This document shows, piece after piece, positions 19,101 to 26,390 of a stretch of 37,866 nucleotides of DNA; positions within the stretch are counted from its first letter, which is position 1; every line of letters starts with the position of its first letter. Location of the stretch: assembly GCA_016791025.1 (NCBI GenBank), contig JAEUNX010000001.1, positions 1-37,866 of the forward strand. The letters run 5' to 3'. Origin of the DNA: Zoogloeaceae bacterium (GTDB taxonomy: Bacteria > Pseudomonadota > Gammaproteobacteria > Burkholderiales > Rhodocyclaceae). The notes beneath the pieces were generated by a model, which made no database searches, was not told the origin of the DNA, and saw only the letters and a program-made list of their open reading frames with translations. The position numbers and the translations under genes were made by a program.

Positions 19101-19844
19101 CACGTAGGGCGTCAGGTCCAGAGCATCCAACCCAATCGCAAGAGTCGTGTCACGCCCGGCGGCGAAGGGCAACGTGGTGCCGTGGACGCCAAAGGGCCGC
19201 CCGTTGATCCGGGCCTTGATCACCGGCTCGACATGCACATCCACCTGCGACGGAATGCTGGAAATAAAGGGCACCCCGATCTCCAGATCCTCGATCTTAT
19301 GGACTACGCCTTCTGCCTGGTCATCGAAGGTGATCCGGCCACCCTTGAGCTGAATGTTGTAGACCGCGAACCGTAGCGGCTCGCCCGGGGGCGCCGGGGT
19401 CTCCGGAGGCGCGAGGGCCTGGTCAATCAAGTCTTGCCAGTTATAGCGCCCGTCGTTGCCCCGCCGGATGACAACCCTGGGCCCTTCGAGACTTACCTCG
19501 CCCAGGACCGGACCGCGGCGAAATAGGGACTGCAATTCCACATTGGCATATAGTCGGTCAAACCCCATTGCCTCTGCGCCACCCGCCGGCTCGCTGATGC
19601 TGAGCCCCGACACCGTGGCCGATAATGCGAAGGGGTTGATACGAACCCCCTCCACCCGCACCGGCCGATGCAACTGAGCCGACAGCACGTCTTCGGCGGT
19701 CTTTCGCACCCAGGGTGGCGCCACCAGAAATCCGAACACGGCCACCAGGGAAACGAGGATCAGGAAAGCAACCAGAAGCCGCCGGTGGCGGTGGGCACGG
19801 GCTGATATAAAGCCCTGCACTTGGCTGGCAGAAGGGAGAGGCAT
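16122..19844 (-). CDS. DUF748 / AsmA-like giant envelope protein with OmpA-like C-terminus
   Basis: A 1240-residue protein anchored by one N-terminal helix (about 22-44) with the rest in the periplasm. The [20 protein letters not shown] segment after the anchor and the repeated '[14 protein letters not shown]' and '[21 protein letters not shown]' type blocks are characteristic of DUF748, a member of the AsmA-like family of long beta-groove proteins that are thought to carry phospholipids between membranes. A Pro/Ala-rich linker is at about residues 350-375. The last about 200 residues resemble a split OmpA-type peptidoglycan-binding domain ([13 protein letters not shown]). The start codon lacks an obvious ribosome site. 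It is probably the first gene of an operon with the pterin dehydratase. Function is inferred from the family. Confidence 0.88.
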   Translation of the reverse strand: MPLPSASQVQGFISARAHRHRRLLVAFLILVSLVAVFGFLVAPPWVRKTAEDVLSAQLHRPVRVEGVRINPFALSATVSGLSISEPAGGAEAMGFDRLYANVELQSLFRRGPVLGEVSLEGPRVVIRRGNDGRYNWQDLIDQALAPPETPAPPGEPLRFAVYNIQLKGGRITFDDQAEGVVHKIEDLEIGVPFISSIPSQVDVHVEPVIKARINGRPFGVHGTTLPFAAGRDTTLAIGLDALDLTPYVAYSPVEPAFKIPSARLSTDLTLRFSQPQDGPPRVGLKGSVTLAALEVQDKAGQPVVKLDRLGLEIADADLLGRKLHLAQVRLEHPELALKRSEAGGLNLLELLPAPVPAPAAAVVAAPVPVAPVAPAPPFTFQVDRIELVEGDVTVHDAAVQPAFVARVQPLAATVVGLSNDAGATAQVQVSLAMDQGEKFTHLGELQLAPLQASGSITLASLHLARFGAYLRPALPGGSIEGGKLEAQLGYKFAAGEGAPAIHLSLPSAALADLAVRRQGAKDALFKLGRLEMAEGAIDVAARQVSLARLGVDALQLALVRNKGGRLDALDLLGPEAGEAPKATARPTPPARGKGGGGSKAEPEWTVSLAELALKGSSVRLEDRTVERPVVMLAEQLGISVQGFSSKPGNKARVSLDSRINKNGKVKIGGQVGLAPLTADLDLDLQGVDLLPANPYLSEYLYASLSRGRLTSRGKLALEVPANGGPPKGGFRGDVRFQDFAAIDRISASDFVKWKSFSFAQVDLRLAPFALVIREIALTDFYTRLILSEKGELNLREITARQEDEIEGKKRAPVVKEGTAPLVEVKRPTEGHAEGQVAPPPEPPPPIRIDRIVLKGGNIAYSDRFIKPNYDANLTGMAGTVAGLSSDPSTIAELDLAGKVDNSAPVTVVGKLNPFRQDRYLDIRAEMKGFDLPGLSSYSGKYVGYGIEKGKLSAMLGYKVEDRKLTATNHIFLDQLTFGDKVESPDALKLPVQLAVSLLKNGRGEIDIDLPISGSLDDPQFSVGGIVFRALVNLIVKAVTAPFSLLGSLFAGGADLSYIQFDAGLAALSPTALEKLSAISKALGDRPALKVEFAGRVDPATDVEGLKREAIRQRMAALKIKDLVKKGEAAPSLDDVLIAPAEYSALLKRVYKDGDFKKPRNLIGLAKDLPDAEMESLLLQNTAVGAEDLRSLGQRRAQRVEDWLTSEGKVAPERLFVLAPRMEADGKDPSVKSSRVDFAIK

Positions 19845-19919
19845 GATGCGGGCGATCAGTCGCGGGGAGCCTAGCTTATCAGTGCGCCCCGGCGACGGGA
19901 ATGACCGTCTGTCGGCCCC

Positions 19920-20468
19920 CTATCGGGTCGCCCGCCCGCGGGAAATTCCCCCGCCCTGACCACCCCCTGCCGCCTCTGGCTCCAGGGGACGGAACACCCA
20001 CTCTGCATAGCTGCGGGCAGCCTCGGACTGCTCTCCTAATTCGGGGGGGAGATCATGGGTACGGATCGGCTCCCCGGGGGCGAGACTGTAGACGCCAAGG
20101 ATCTGCCCGCCTTGCTGGACCAGACCCCACTTGGCCTCGCCGGTAAAAGGATCGCGGTAAATCCGCCGCAAATGGCGGACCGGGAACGGGAACCGCTTGT
20201 CTTCCACCAGATCCGCCAATCTGGCTGGATAGATCGCCTGGGGCCCGGTCTGGCGATAGTGGGCCAAGGCACGGGCCATTTCTCGCCCGATGGCAAGGAG
20301 CTGCTCTTCCCGCTCCCGCTGGACTGCCTGCCGCCAAACCACCCCGGCTTCCGCGACCAAAAGCCCCAGCCCTGCCACCAGGAACAGCACGAGAAGATAG
20401 GTGTAGCCCCGCTCGCCACGGCCGTAAACCGGAAAGTTTAGCCCCTGCCGGGCATGACAAGATTTCAT
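19920..20468 (-). CDS. Pseudopilin-like (type II secretion/type IV pilin-like) protein
   Basis: A 182-residue protein whose N-terminus has a prepilin-like cleavage site, RGERG followed by YTYLLVLFLVAGLGLL, then a long amphipathic helix (EREEQLLAIGREMARALAHY) and a small globular part with the GspG-like phrase YPARLADLVEDKRFP and DPFTGEAKWGLV. The usual glutamate at mature position 5 is replaced by leucine, as seen in some minor pseudopilins. No other type II secretion or pilus genes are close, so its machine lies elsewhere. The ATG at 20468 follows AGGGGCGCG. The frame is open upstream to 21092, but that stretch is antisense to the lytic transglycosylase and was left out. Confidence 0.75.
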   Translation of the reverse strand: MKSCHARQGLNFPVYGRGERGYTYLLVLFLVAGLGLLVAEAGVVWRQAVQREREEQLLAIGREMARALAHYRQTGPQAIYPARLADLVEDKRFPFPVRHLRRIYRDPFTGEAKWGLVQQGGQILGVYSLAPGEPIRTHDLPPELGEQSEAARSYAEWVFRPLEPEAAGGGQGGGISRGRATR

Positions 20469-20513
20469 CGCGCCCCTATGATCCGTCCCACCGACTCTGG
20501 CCGCAATCGCCCG

Positions 20514-21128
20514 ATGCCCCGTCTCCGCCAAAGCCTCATTACCATGCTCCTCACGTCCAACCTGGCGGCCGCATTGCCCGCCTCGGGCGCGAGTCTGTAT
20601 GGTTTCGAAGACGAAGACGGCGTCGCGCATTTTGGCGACGCGCCCACTGACCGACGATTCCGGCTCCTCTATCGGGAAGCCGCCCCGCGCCGCACCGGCT
20701 TGCCCGCGGGCAAAGTGCCCTCGCCTCCCGGTCACATCGCCCCTCTGATCGGCGCCGCCGCCCGCCATTCGCAAATGGACCCGGCCTTGATCGAAGCCGT
20801 GGTGCGGGTGGAAAGCGGGTTCAATGCCGCCGCAGTCTCCCCCAAGGGCGCTCAGGGCTTGATGCAGTTGATGCCCGCCACGGCAAGGCGCTATGGTGTG
20901 GAGGACCCCATGGACCCCGCCCAGAATTTGCTGGGCGGCGCCCGCTACCTGCGGGATCTCCTCGACCGTTTCGCCACCCTGCCCCTGGCCCTGGCGGCCT
21001 ATAACGCCGGCGAAGCGGCAGTCGAGCGCCATGGCAATGCCATCCCCCCCTACGCCGAGACCGTGGCCTACGTCCCCAAGGTGCTCGGCCATTACGAGCG
21101 GCTCAAAGGCACGCAGAAGTCCGACTGA
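20514..21128 (+). CDS. Lytic transglycosylase SLT domain protein
   Basis: About 204 residues. A signal peptide (MPRLRQSLITMLLTSNLAAA, cleavage near ASG/AS) is followed by a short DUF4124-like start (YGFEDEDGVAHFGDAPTDRRF) and a C-terminal SLT domain. The catalytic glutamate is in AVVRVESGFNAAAVS, with the family motifs GLMQLMPATA and LALAAYNAGEAAV. It would cleave the glycan backbone of peptidoglycan, leaving anhydromuramic acid. The start at 20514 is chosen for a standard signal peptide and to clear the divergent pseudopilin gene; ATGs at 20478 and 20454 are possible. It is convergent with ldtD, another peptidoglycan gene. Confidence 0.88.
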   Translation: MPRLRQSLITMLLTSNLAAALPASGASLYGFEDEDGVAHFGDAPTDRRFRLLYREAAPRRTGLPAGKVPSPPGHIAPLIGAAARHSQMDPALIEAVVRVESGFNAAAVSPKGAQGLMQLMPATARRYGVEDPMDPAQNLLGGARYLRDLLDRFATLPLALAAYNAGEAAVERHGNAIPPYAETVAYVPKVLGHYERLKGTQKSD

Positions 21129-21147
21129 ACCCCGGCGCCGACTTCCG

Positions 21148-22758
21148 TCAGAACTGCACCGGTCGCGCCAGCGCCGTCAGAACCTCGGGATCGCGCTCGT
21201 AGAGATCCTGGCGGAATGTGACCCCGCCGTCCTTGTCCGCCTGCGCGGTGAAATACAGGATCAATACCGGAACCCGCCGCTTGACGTTTAACGTACGTGT
21301 CGTCTGCGCATCCAGGGCCGCCTGGATCTGCCCCAGGGACCACCGGCCCGGGTCGTCCAGCAACTTGACCGCCAGTTCCAGCGGTTTTTCCAGACGGATG
21401 CACCCCGAGCTCTCAGCCCGTTCGCTGCGCATGAAGAGTCGGCGTGACGGCGTGTCGTGGAGATAGATGGCGTAGGGATTGGGCAGCATGAATTTGATCT
21501 GCCCAAGCGGATTTTTTGGCCCCGGGACCTGCACGATCTGGTAGGGGAAGCCTCCCTGGGTGTAGTGGTGCCAGTTGATCGCGTCGGCGGCCACCAAATG
21601 GCCGGCACCATCCACGACCGTCATCGAATGGGCCGCCAGGTAGGCGGGGTCCCGCGCCACTTTCGGGATCACATCTTCCCGAAGAATGGTGGGGGGCACC
21701 ACCCAGCGCGGATTGAGGACCAGGTAGGTCAAATCAGCCCGGAAAGCCGGCGTTTTGCGATAGGGCTTGCCAACAATCACCCGGGAATCCCACGCCCGCT
21801 GACCATCCAGATAGAGCCGAGCCGAGTAGCCGGGAATATCCACCATCAGGTGGTCACCTACCCGGTCCCGGGCAATCCAACGCAGGCGTTCGAGGTTCGC
21901 CCGAATCTGGGCGGCGCGCTCCTCTGCCGAGACGTTCAGCGCGGCCAAGGTGCGATTTCCCACCGCCCCATCCGGCTCCAGTCCATGGCGGGCCTGGAAG
22001 CGGGCGACGGCCGCAGCCAATCCTGAGTCGAAAACTGACCGCCGTGTTGCCGCGGCGCTGACCGGCTCCCCTTCAGCCTCGAGCCTCGCCCTCAGCTCCG
22101 CCACCCGGGGATCCACCATGCCGGCCTTCAGGGAGGGGCCTGCAGCCACTCGGCGCCAGGCACCCTGGCCCGCCCGCTCCCGAAAATGCGCCAAGCCTCG
22201 CCGCAATTCGGCGTAGTCCTCTCCCTGGGGGGCCGCACCGTCCAACCCCACGGTCAAACCGCTCGCACCCAGGACCCCCTTCAACATCTGGACCAATTCC
22301 TGCGTTTCCGGCAATGCGGCAAAGTTCCATTCACTGTAGAGGCGACGAGGATTCACCTTGCCCACACTCACCTGCCGCGCCGCCTCGGCCAGGGCCGCCG
22401 TCAAGCGCAGGTCACGTCGCGCCAGCGCCTTGCCGTCGTCGCCTTCACCGGCCGCGCTGGCCAGGAGTTCCGACACGGGAAAATCTCCAGGTTCAAGGCC
22501 GTGCGCCGAGAGGGACCGCAGGGCCTCAACAAGCTCTTCCCGACGCCCCGCCTCGAGCCAGACCGGCTCGAAGCCGCGTTCCTGGTAGAAAGCCGCAACC
22601 ACCGGGGACGCCGACCCCGCCTCCACGCTCTCCCTGAGTGCTGTCGCAACTCCGGGCCCCTGCCCAAAAGCCGGCACGGCCAGGGCCAACAGTGCGGAAA
22701 TAGCGGCGATTCTCAAGCTTTTTCCGGGGTGTCCGATACTTTCTGGCACATGTATCAT
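21148..22758 (-). CDS. ldtD: L,D-transpeptidase YcbB (LdtD-like)
   Basis: A 536-residue periplasmic enzyme that forms 3-3 (DAP-DAP) cross-links in peptidoglycan. After a signal peptide (RIAAISALLALAVPAFGQ) and a scaffold region comes a peptidoglycan-binding domain (VARFQARHGLEPDGAVGNRTL) and a YkuD catalytic domain with the nucleophile C453 in SSGCIRLE. The LHDTPSRRLF block before it is also conserved. The ATG at 22758 has GAGG 5-6 bases upstream; an upstream in-frame ATG at 22794 would overlap the divergent mepK start. E. coli ycbB is next to ycbK; here the same pair is divergent with 34 bases between starts. Confidence 0.92.
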   Translation of the reverse strand: MIHVPESIGHPGKSLRIAAISALLALAVPAFGQGPGVATALRESVEAGSASPVVAAFYQERGFEPVWLEAGRREELVEALRSLSAHGLEPGDFPVSELLASAAGEGDDGKALARRDLRLTAALAEAARQVSVGKVNPRRLYSEWNFAALPETQELVQMLKGVLGASGLTVGLDGAAPQGEDYAELRRGLAHFRERAGQGAWRRVAAGPSLKAGMVDPRVAELRARLEAEGEPVSAAATRRSVFDSGLAAAVARFQARHGLEPDGAVGNRTLAALNVSAEERAAQIRANLERLRWIARDRVGDHLMVDIPGYSARLYLDGQRAWDSRVIVGKPYRKTPAFRADLTYLVLNPRWVVPPTILREDVIPKVARDPAYLAAHSMTVVDGAGHLVAADAINWHHYTQGGFPYQIVQVPGPKNPLGQIKFMLPNPYAIYLHDTPSRRLFMRSERAESSGCIRLEKPLELAVKLLDDPGRWSLGQIQAALDAQTTRTLNVKRRVPVLILYFTAQADKDGGVTFRQDLYERDPEVLTALARPVQF

Positions 22759-22792
22759 CGGCGCCTCGCGCCCACCCGACCGACCCAATTCC

Positions 22793-23362
22793 ATGCCCAA
22801 TTCGCTCAACGAGACCTCGTTCAAAAATCGGCGCCTGCTTCTCAAAGGGCTTGGCACCTTGCCCTTGGCGCTAGGCTACACCAGCGCCCGTGCCAACAGC
22901 ATGCAGGCATGCGAACTTTCGTTCCGCCATACCCACACCGATGAATGCCTCAACCTCATCTATCGCCACGGCGAAACCTATGACCTGAAGGCGTTGCTGC
23001 GGATCAATTTCCTAATGCGGGATTTCCGGACCGGCGATGTCGTCGCAATTGATCCCGGTGTGCTCGACATTCTCCACGAGGTCGGCAATCGCTGCGGCAG
23101 CCATCACTTCGAGATCATCTCGGCCTACCGGTCTCCAACGACGAATACCTTGCTGCGACGCCGGGGCGGCGGCGGCGTGGCCCGACATAGCTTTCACCTG
23201 GAAGGTCGGGCCATTGATGTGCGCATTCCGGGTGTCGATTCGGCCCGCCTGCGCGACGCCGCACTCGAGTTGGGCCAGGGCGGCGTCGGCTTTTACCCGA
23301 TAGAAGATTTTGTTCATATCGATACCGGGCCGGTCCGTACCTGGGGCCAGACCGAGTCCTGA
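22793..23362 (+). CDS. mepK: Murein endopeptidase MepK (YcbK, DUF882/peptidase M15 fold)
   Basis: A 189-residue protein with a twin-arginine-type signal (NRRLLLKGLGTLPLALG), so it is probably Tat-exported to the periplasm. The zinc-binding motif HSFHLEGRAIDVR and the later FVHID histidine match the DUF882/M15 group. E. coli MepK cleaves 3-3 cross-links made by L,D-transpeptidases, so maker (LdtD) and cutter (MepK) are paired here as divergent genes sharing a 34-base region. The start is ATG at 22793. No separate ribosome site is obvious, as the upstream bases belong to the ldtD 5' end. Confidence 0.92.
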   Translation: MPNSLNETSFKNRRLLLKGLGTLPLALGYTSARANSMQACELSFRHTHTDECLNLIYRHGETYDLKALLRINFLMRDFRTGDVVAIDPGVLDILHEVGNRCGSHHFEIISAYRSPTTNTLLRRRGGGGVARHSFHLEGRAIDVRIPGVDSARLRDAALELGQGGVGFYPIEDFVHIDTGPVRTWGQTES

Positions 23363-23527
23363 CCCTGCCTGAACAGCACGGCATATCCGCCGTCGCTTTC
23401 CAGCAAACCTTCACCGCAGTCGGCGCCCCCTTCCAGACCGAACATTGACCGCGCAAACCAAGGGTGGGCGCGTTGGCATGATTTGCGCTTCGGGCTGGGC
23501 CATACCTCACTGCGACCTCGAAGGACA

Positions 23528-23941
23528 ATGACACCCGATCAAATCAAACTCGTGCAATCGAGTTGGACTCAGGTTGCACCCATCGCTGAGACTGCCGCGA
23601 ATCTGTTTTACACCCGGCTCTTTGAACTGGATCCCTCGGTGCGACCGCTATTCACCGGTGACATCAGGACTCAGGGCAAAAAACTCATGGAGATCATAGG
23701 AATATCCGTAAGCAGTCTCAATCGCCTCGACGAGATCCTCCCCCTCGTGCGTGATTTGGGCCGCCGCCACGCAAGCTACGGGGTAGAAGCCTGGCACTAT
23801 GACGTTGTCGGCGAAGCCCTCCTGTGGACCCTAGCCCAGGGGCTCGGCAACACCTTCACCGACGAAGTACGGGCCAGCTGGGCCGCCACCTACCAAGCCC
23901 TTGCTGGCGTGATGATCGACGCCGCCCAAGGTTCCGCCTGA
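23528..23941 (+). CDS. Single-domain bacterial haemoglobin (Vitreoscilla-type globin)
   Basis: A 137-residue globin without a reductase domain. The proximal haem histidine (F8) is in LGRRHASYGV, a tyrosine at the B10 position lies in NLFYTRLF, and a glutamine (TQGKK) fits the E7 position; the set is typical of flavohaemoglobin and Vitreoscilla globins that bind oxygen and detoxify nitric oxide. The ATG at 23528 follows AAGGA at a short distance; the frame is open to 23483 but adds nothing globin-like. It is the last recognisable core gene before the accessory island. Confidence 0.93.
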   Translation: MTPDQIKLVQSSWTQVAPIAETAANLFYTRLFELDPSVRPLFTGDIRTQGKKLMEIIGISVSSLNRLDEILPLVRDLGRRHASYGVEAWHYDVVGEALLWTLAQGLGNTFTDEVRASWAATYQALAGVMIDAAQGSA

Positions 23942-24929
23942 TGAGGCAGGCGCAACCATCCCGCTCGATATTTTCTACGGATCCTTGCAGCACAGTTGTT
24001 TACCCAGGCACCAAATTGGTGCATAACGGCGTAATGGTCGGGCTCCTTGCGGCCTCGTTGCCGTTGGCTCTCCGATCGGAGGCCCCCAGCCGCGTTGAAT
24101 CCTTCAACCTGATAGCTCGCCGTAAGGGGTCGCGAAATCCGTCCGTTCAATCCAACGGACTTGCTCCCGGACGCCCCATACCTCGCGACTGCTTCATCAT
24201 GCAGAATCGAGCTGGCGAATCGCTATCACACCGCATCCGACATCGGCGAGAGAAGCTTTCCTGGGATGACGGCGGTGTGCGAACTGCGTGCCACAAGGAC
24301 TTTCAGGTCTCCAAGCACTTTCGGATTTTCATGTAAGCGCTTGTTTTTTAATGGCGCAGATAGGGAATCGCAAGTAGCACATTACCAATTGTTTGAATCA
24401 AACTTTTCACTTTGCGAATTCAGCTTATACCCACAAATCTACCCGCAAAGATCTGCGCCCAGAACATCAGTCTGCAAGCTTGCCATTTCCAAACAGACGA
24501 CCCCACTTCCATTGGAACGATGATCGCTATGGCAATTCAATCCCGTACATCCAACGATGGCGATTGGTATAGATCAGACCTCGCTAAAAGCGCGGGCGGT
24601 CCAAACAGAAGAACGCCTCAAATTCTCAGCGAACACTGTAGGGTTCAAACCAGCTCCCGGGTTCATGAACCCCCAAGCTTTGATCCCGCCTGATATTTAA
24701 GTCAAATCGTCACCTGACTCTGCCCTGGAGCTTCCTCTGACTGACCTGCCCGCCATCAACCGAGGGCCAGTCATCGGCCTGAGCCGCCATACGACCCCGG
24801 CCGGATGAGCGACCGGTGTCCTGCGGTCAGCGGACCTTCAGGCCAACCCGGTGGCGAAGGTCAGCATTCCTGGCCAGCGAATGCGAAGTCCCGACCCAAG
24901 GGCGACTCTCAGTCTTGTGAAATGCTGAC
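23942..24929. other. Gene-poor stretch at the island's left edge
   Basis: Almost 1 kb without a convincing gene on either strand. Open frames (for example near 24161-24523) lack ribosome sites and protein-like composition, and the central part is AT-richer than the flanks. It contains a GCACCAAATTGGTGC box (24008-24022), a CTCCGATCGGAG palindrome (24070-24081) and, at the right end, one arm of a 13-base inverted repeat (24856-24868). It may be eroded cassette or promoter remnants. Confidence 0.5.
24008..24022. promoter_or_regulatory. NtrC-like inverted repeat without a nearby gene
   Basis: GCACCAAATTGGTGC has 7-base arms and, read as GGCACC-N5-GGTGCA, differs by one base from the nitrogen regulator NtrC consensus TGCACC-N5-GGTGCA. 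No good sigma-54 promoter or gene follows within 1 kb, so it could be a leftover from a deleted operon. Binding is unproven. Confidence 0.3.
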
Positions 24930-24933
24930 CTTC
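24856..24933. repeat. Perfect 13-base inverted repeat abutting the last attC site
   Basis: GAAGGTCAGCATT (24856-24868) and its exact inverse AATGCTGACCTTC (24921-24933) are separated by 52 bases. The right arm runs into the R' box of the attC site starting at 24930. It could fold into a stem-loop or mark a second decayed recombination site. Confidence 0.75.
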
Positions 24934-25016
24934 AACGTTCGCCATAACCGGCAGTAATAAGCGGGGCGACGAAGGCGCGCCGCTTTTTACTGTCCGGGTT
25001 GATGGCGTTGTTGGGC
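24930..25016 (-). other. attC site of distal cassette
   Basis: In the reading direction of the cassette the R'' box is GCCCAAC (25016-25010) and the R' box GTTGAAG (24936-24930, last base off consensus). Between them CGCCATCAACCCGGACAGTA pairs with TACTGCCGGTTATGGCG to form a long imperfect hairpin. It starts 7 bases after the stop of the membrane-protein gene. Confidence 0.75.
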
Positions 25017-25022
25017 ATTTGG

Positions 25023-25397
25023 CTACTCGATTCTGTCTAGCGGATGTTTGGAGACAAGTCCCCAGACCTCCTCACCGTCTTGGCGTGGCTTCTCTGAACC
25101 ACGAGCGCCTAATTCCATGAGAAGCCGCGTAGTGGAGTCAGAGTCTGCACCGATAACGCGGGAAAGAGTGGAGAGTTTTCGCCAGTCTTTGGATTCAAGC
25201 ATTTCCCGTAGTAACTTTGATCTTGCTGAGTCCAGCGCGTCACTTTTTCTGTTTTGAAACCAATGCAGGAGCAGATTTCCGCCTACGGTAATTGCTGCCC
25301 CAACCAAGGCACCAACTAGCCCAACTACTGCGATCCAGAATTGGGTGTCACGAAGAACCAGCTTTGCGATTTCGTTTGCTAGGTTGCGCTCATCCAT
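25023..25397 (-). CDS. Cassette-encoded membrane-anchored protein with winged-helix-like C-terminus
   Basis: A 124-residue protein. A charged start (MDERNLANEIAKLVLRDTQ) precedes one long hydrophobic segment (about residues 20-45, FWIAVVGLVGALVGAAITVG), then a cytoplasmic part (LLREMLESKDWRKLSTLSRVIGAD...TTRLLMELGARG...EEVWGLVSKHPLD) whose helix-helix-hairpin pattern resembles a winged helix. Proteins of this kind recur in integron arrays as far as I recall; no function is known to me. The ATG at 25397 touches the TAA of the upstream lipoprotein gene (TAAATG), so the two are translationally coupled in one cassette. The TAG stop is 7 bases before the attC. Confidence 0.72.
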   Translation of the reverse strand: MDERNLANEIAKLVLRDTQFWIAVVGLVGALVGAAITVGGNLLLHWFQNRKSDALDSARSKLLREMLESKDWRKLSTLSRVIGADSDSTTRLLMELGARGSEKPRQDGEEVWGLVSKHPLDRIE

Positions 25398-25763
25398 TTA
25401 CTTTTGCCATTCAGCAACAGCAGTAGCCGAGCAAGATGTAATGCCAGTGAAGCCGTTGCGGCCCATAGATAGCCGTATTCGTTGCTCGTTTATAGGAAGA
25501 ATCTTTCGCCCCAGTTTATCTGCGTGTTCGAATGCAATAGCTGTTAGTGCGCTTTTGCAGGCAACAGCTACGGCACCACTCTCGGGGATGAATTGATAGC
25601 GAGAATAGTTGATTGTGATGGAAAAGCCGTCATCTCGCGCCATAACCGAGTATTCAGTATCGCGGTCGTACTGAATCATAGGTGAGTCAGATTGCTGAAT
25701 CGGGGTAGCACAACTTGCCAGGGCAGTTGATGCCCCAATTATCAATAAGCGGAATATCCGCAT
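25398..25763 (-). CDS. Cassette-encoded small lipoprotein
   Basis: A 121-residue protein with a lipoprotein signal peptide (MRIFRLLIIGASTALASC, lipobox LASC, lipidated cysteine at 18), so it should be anchored to the cell envelope. The mature part is beta-rich with cysteines at about 69 and 110. I do not recognise the family. The ATG at 25763 has a strong AAGGAGG site 7-8 bases upstream that directly follows the GTTGGGC core site of the neighbouring attC, the standard cassette layout. It is followed without gap by the membrane-protein gene. Confidence 0.75.
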   Translation of the reverse strand: MRIFRLLIIGASTALASCATPIQQSDSPMIQYDRDTEYSVMARDDGFSITINYSRYQFIPESGAVAVACKSALTAIAFEHADKLGRKILPINEQRIRLSMGRNGFTGITSCSATAVAEWQK

Positions 25764-25779
25764 CTTCTACCTCCTTGAT

Positions 25780-25906
25780 GCCCAACGTTTGAGCTGAGCG
25801 GGCCGACGCCGGGAGGGCGCTTGGGCCGCGAGGTGCATGCTAAAGGCCAGCGCCTCGCGGCCCAAGTGCCCTGCCGGTGGAGGTCCGCTCGAGCGAAGGG
25901 TTAGGC
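25780..25906 (-). other. attC site of proximal cassette (127 bases, long palindrome)
   Basis: R'' is GCCTAAC (25906-25900), containing the TAA stop of the nuclease-like gene; R' is GTTGGGC (25786-25780). Inside, GGCGCTTGGGCCGCGAGGTGC (about 25828-25848) pairs with a nearly exact inverse (about 25854-25873), giving a large hairpin typical of single-strand-recombined attC sites. Confidence 0.85.
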
Positions 25907-26305
25907 GTCACTGATTCTGCTCCACTGCTCTTTGTGGGGAAGAAGTTCATTCTTGACGACCGAAACTCCCTTCTTGATTCGACTCACACCCAGTTGTTTC
26001 GAAGTCCCTCGCAGGGCATGAGCCTCAGCGTGTGTGAGTACATAGCAGTCAGCCAAGCGTTCGCCGTGAACGATGACAATGACAAGGAAATCGAACTCCC
26101 GGGCAAGAGCGCCAACTGTGTTGTTCGTGCTCTTGTTGTGTAGTTCGGTGGCTTTGACCTGAATCCGCACGACTCGCTTGGACGTTGGAATGGCCGTGAG
26201 ATCGTAGCTGTCTTGGTTAACCTTGATTGCTGGGTACGCCTCCACATCGTTCTCCAGCAGACGTGTGAGCACAAGGTTTTCACCATATTTTCCGATGAAC
26301 TTCAA
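25901..26305 (-). CDS. Cassette-encoded PD-(D/E)XK nuclease-like protein
   Basis: A 134-residue soluble protein. The N-terminal part GKYGENLVLTRLLEN, then DSYDLTAI and RIQVKATE, fit the order of the PD-(D/E)XK nuclease core (helix with glutamate, aspartate strand, then a QVK strand), as in small Holliday-junction-resolvase or DUF4365-like endonucleases. It could cut DNA or be a catalytically altered relative; QxK replaces ExK. The TTG start at 26305 lies 26 bases after the attI-like core site, with GAAAG upstream; its TAA stop is inside the attC R'' box. It is the first cassette gene, closest to where an integron promoter would be. Confidence 0.7.
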   Translation of the reverse strand: MKFIGKYGENLVLTRLLENDVEAYPAIKVNQDSYDLTAIPTSKRVVRIQVKATELHNKSTNNTVGALAREFDFLVIVIVHGERLADCYVLTHAEAHALRGTSKQLGVSRIKKGVSVVKNELLPHKEQWSRISDA

Positions 26306-26330
26306 AACGTACTTTCGGGTGGGTTGTGAC

Positions 26331-26390
26331 GCCTAACTTTGTTTTAGGGAGACAGGTTTGCCGGATAACACTAACCTGCTGCATAACAAG
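26331..26390 (-). other. attI-like integron insertion site
   Basis: In the cassette direction it ends CCCTAAAACAAAGTTAGGC (26349-26331), which matches from memory the end of the class 1 attI1 site, with GTTAGGC as the crossover box. Upstream, GTTATGCAGCAGG (26386-26374) resembles the integrase-binding direct repeats of attI1. The middle differs, so this is a related rather than class 1 site. Confidence 0.7.

Larger units (their letters stand above)
24930..26390 (-). mobile_element. Integron remnant without integrase: attI-like site, two cassettes, three genes
   Basis: Reading leftward from the attI-like site (26331-26390), two cassettes follow: 25786-26336 with one gene, and 24936-25785 with two genes. 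Each ends in an attC site with RYYYAAC and GTTRRRY boxes flanking a long imperfect palindrome. All genes read away from attI, as in a normal array. The stop codon of the first gene lies inside its attC R'' box, a hallmark of cassette genes. No integrase gene exists to the right of attI, where it would be expected. Boundaries are my reading of the core sites. Confidence 0.78.

Noticed and set aside
20469-21092. Upstream extension of the pseudopilin frame
   Set aside because: Antisense to the lytic transglycosylase and not protein-like; the ATG at 20468 directly precedes the pilin-like N-terminus.
24161-24693. Open frames in the gene-poor stretch
   Set aside because: No ribosome sites, overlapping alternative frames and no protein-like pattern.
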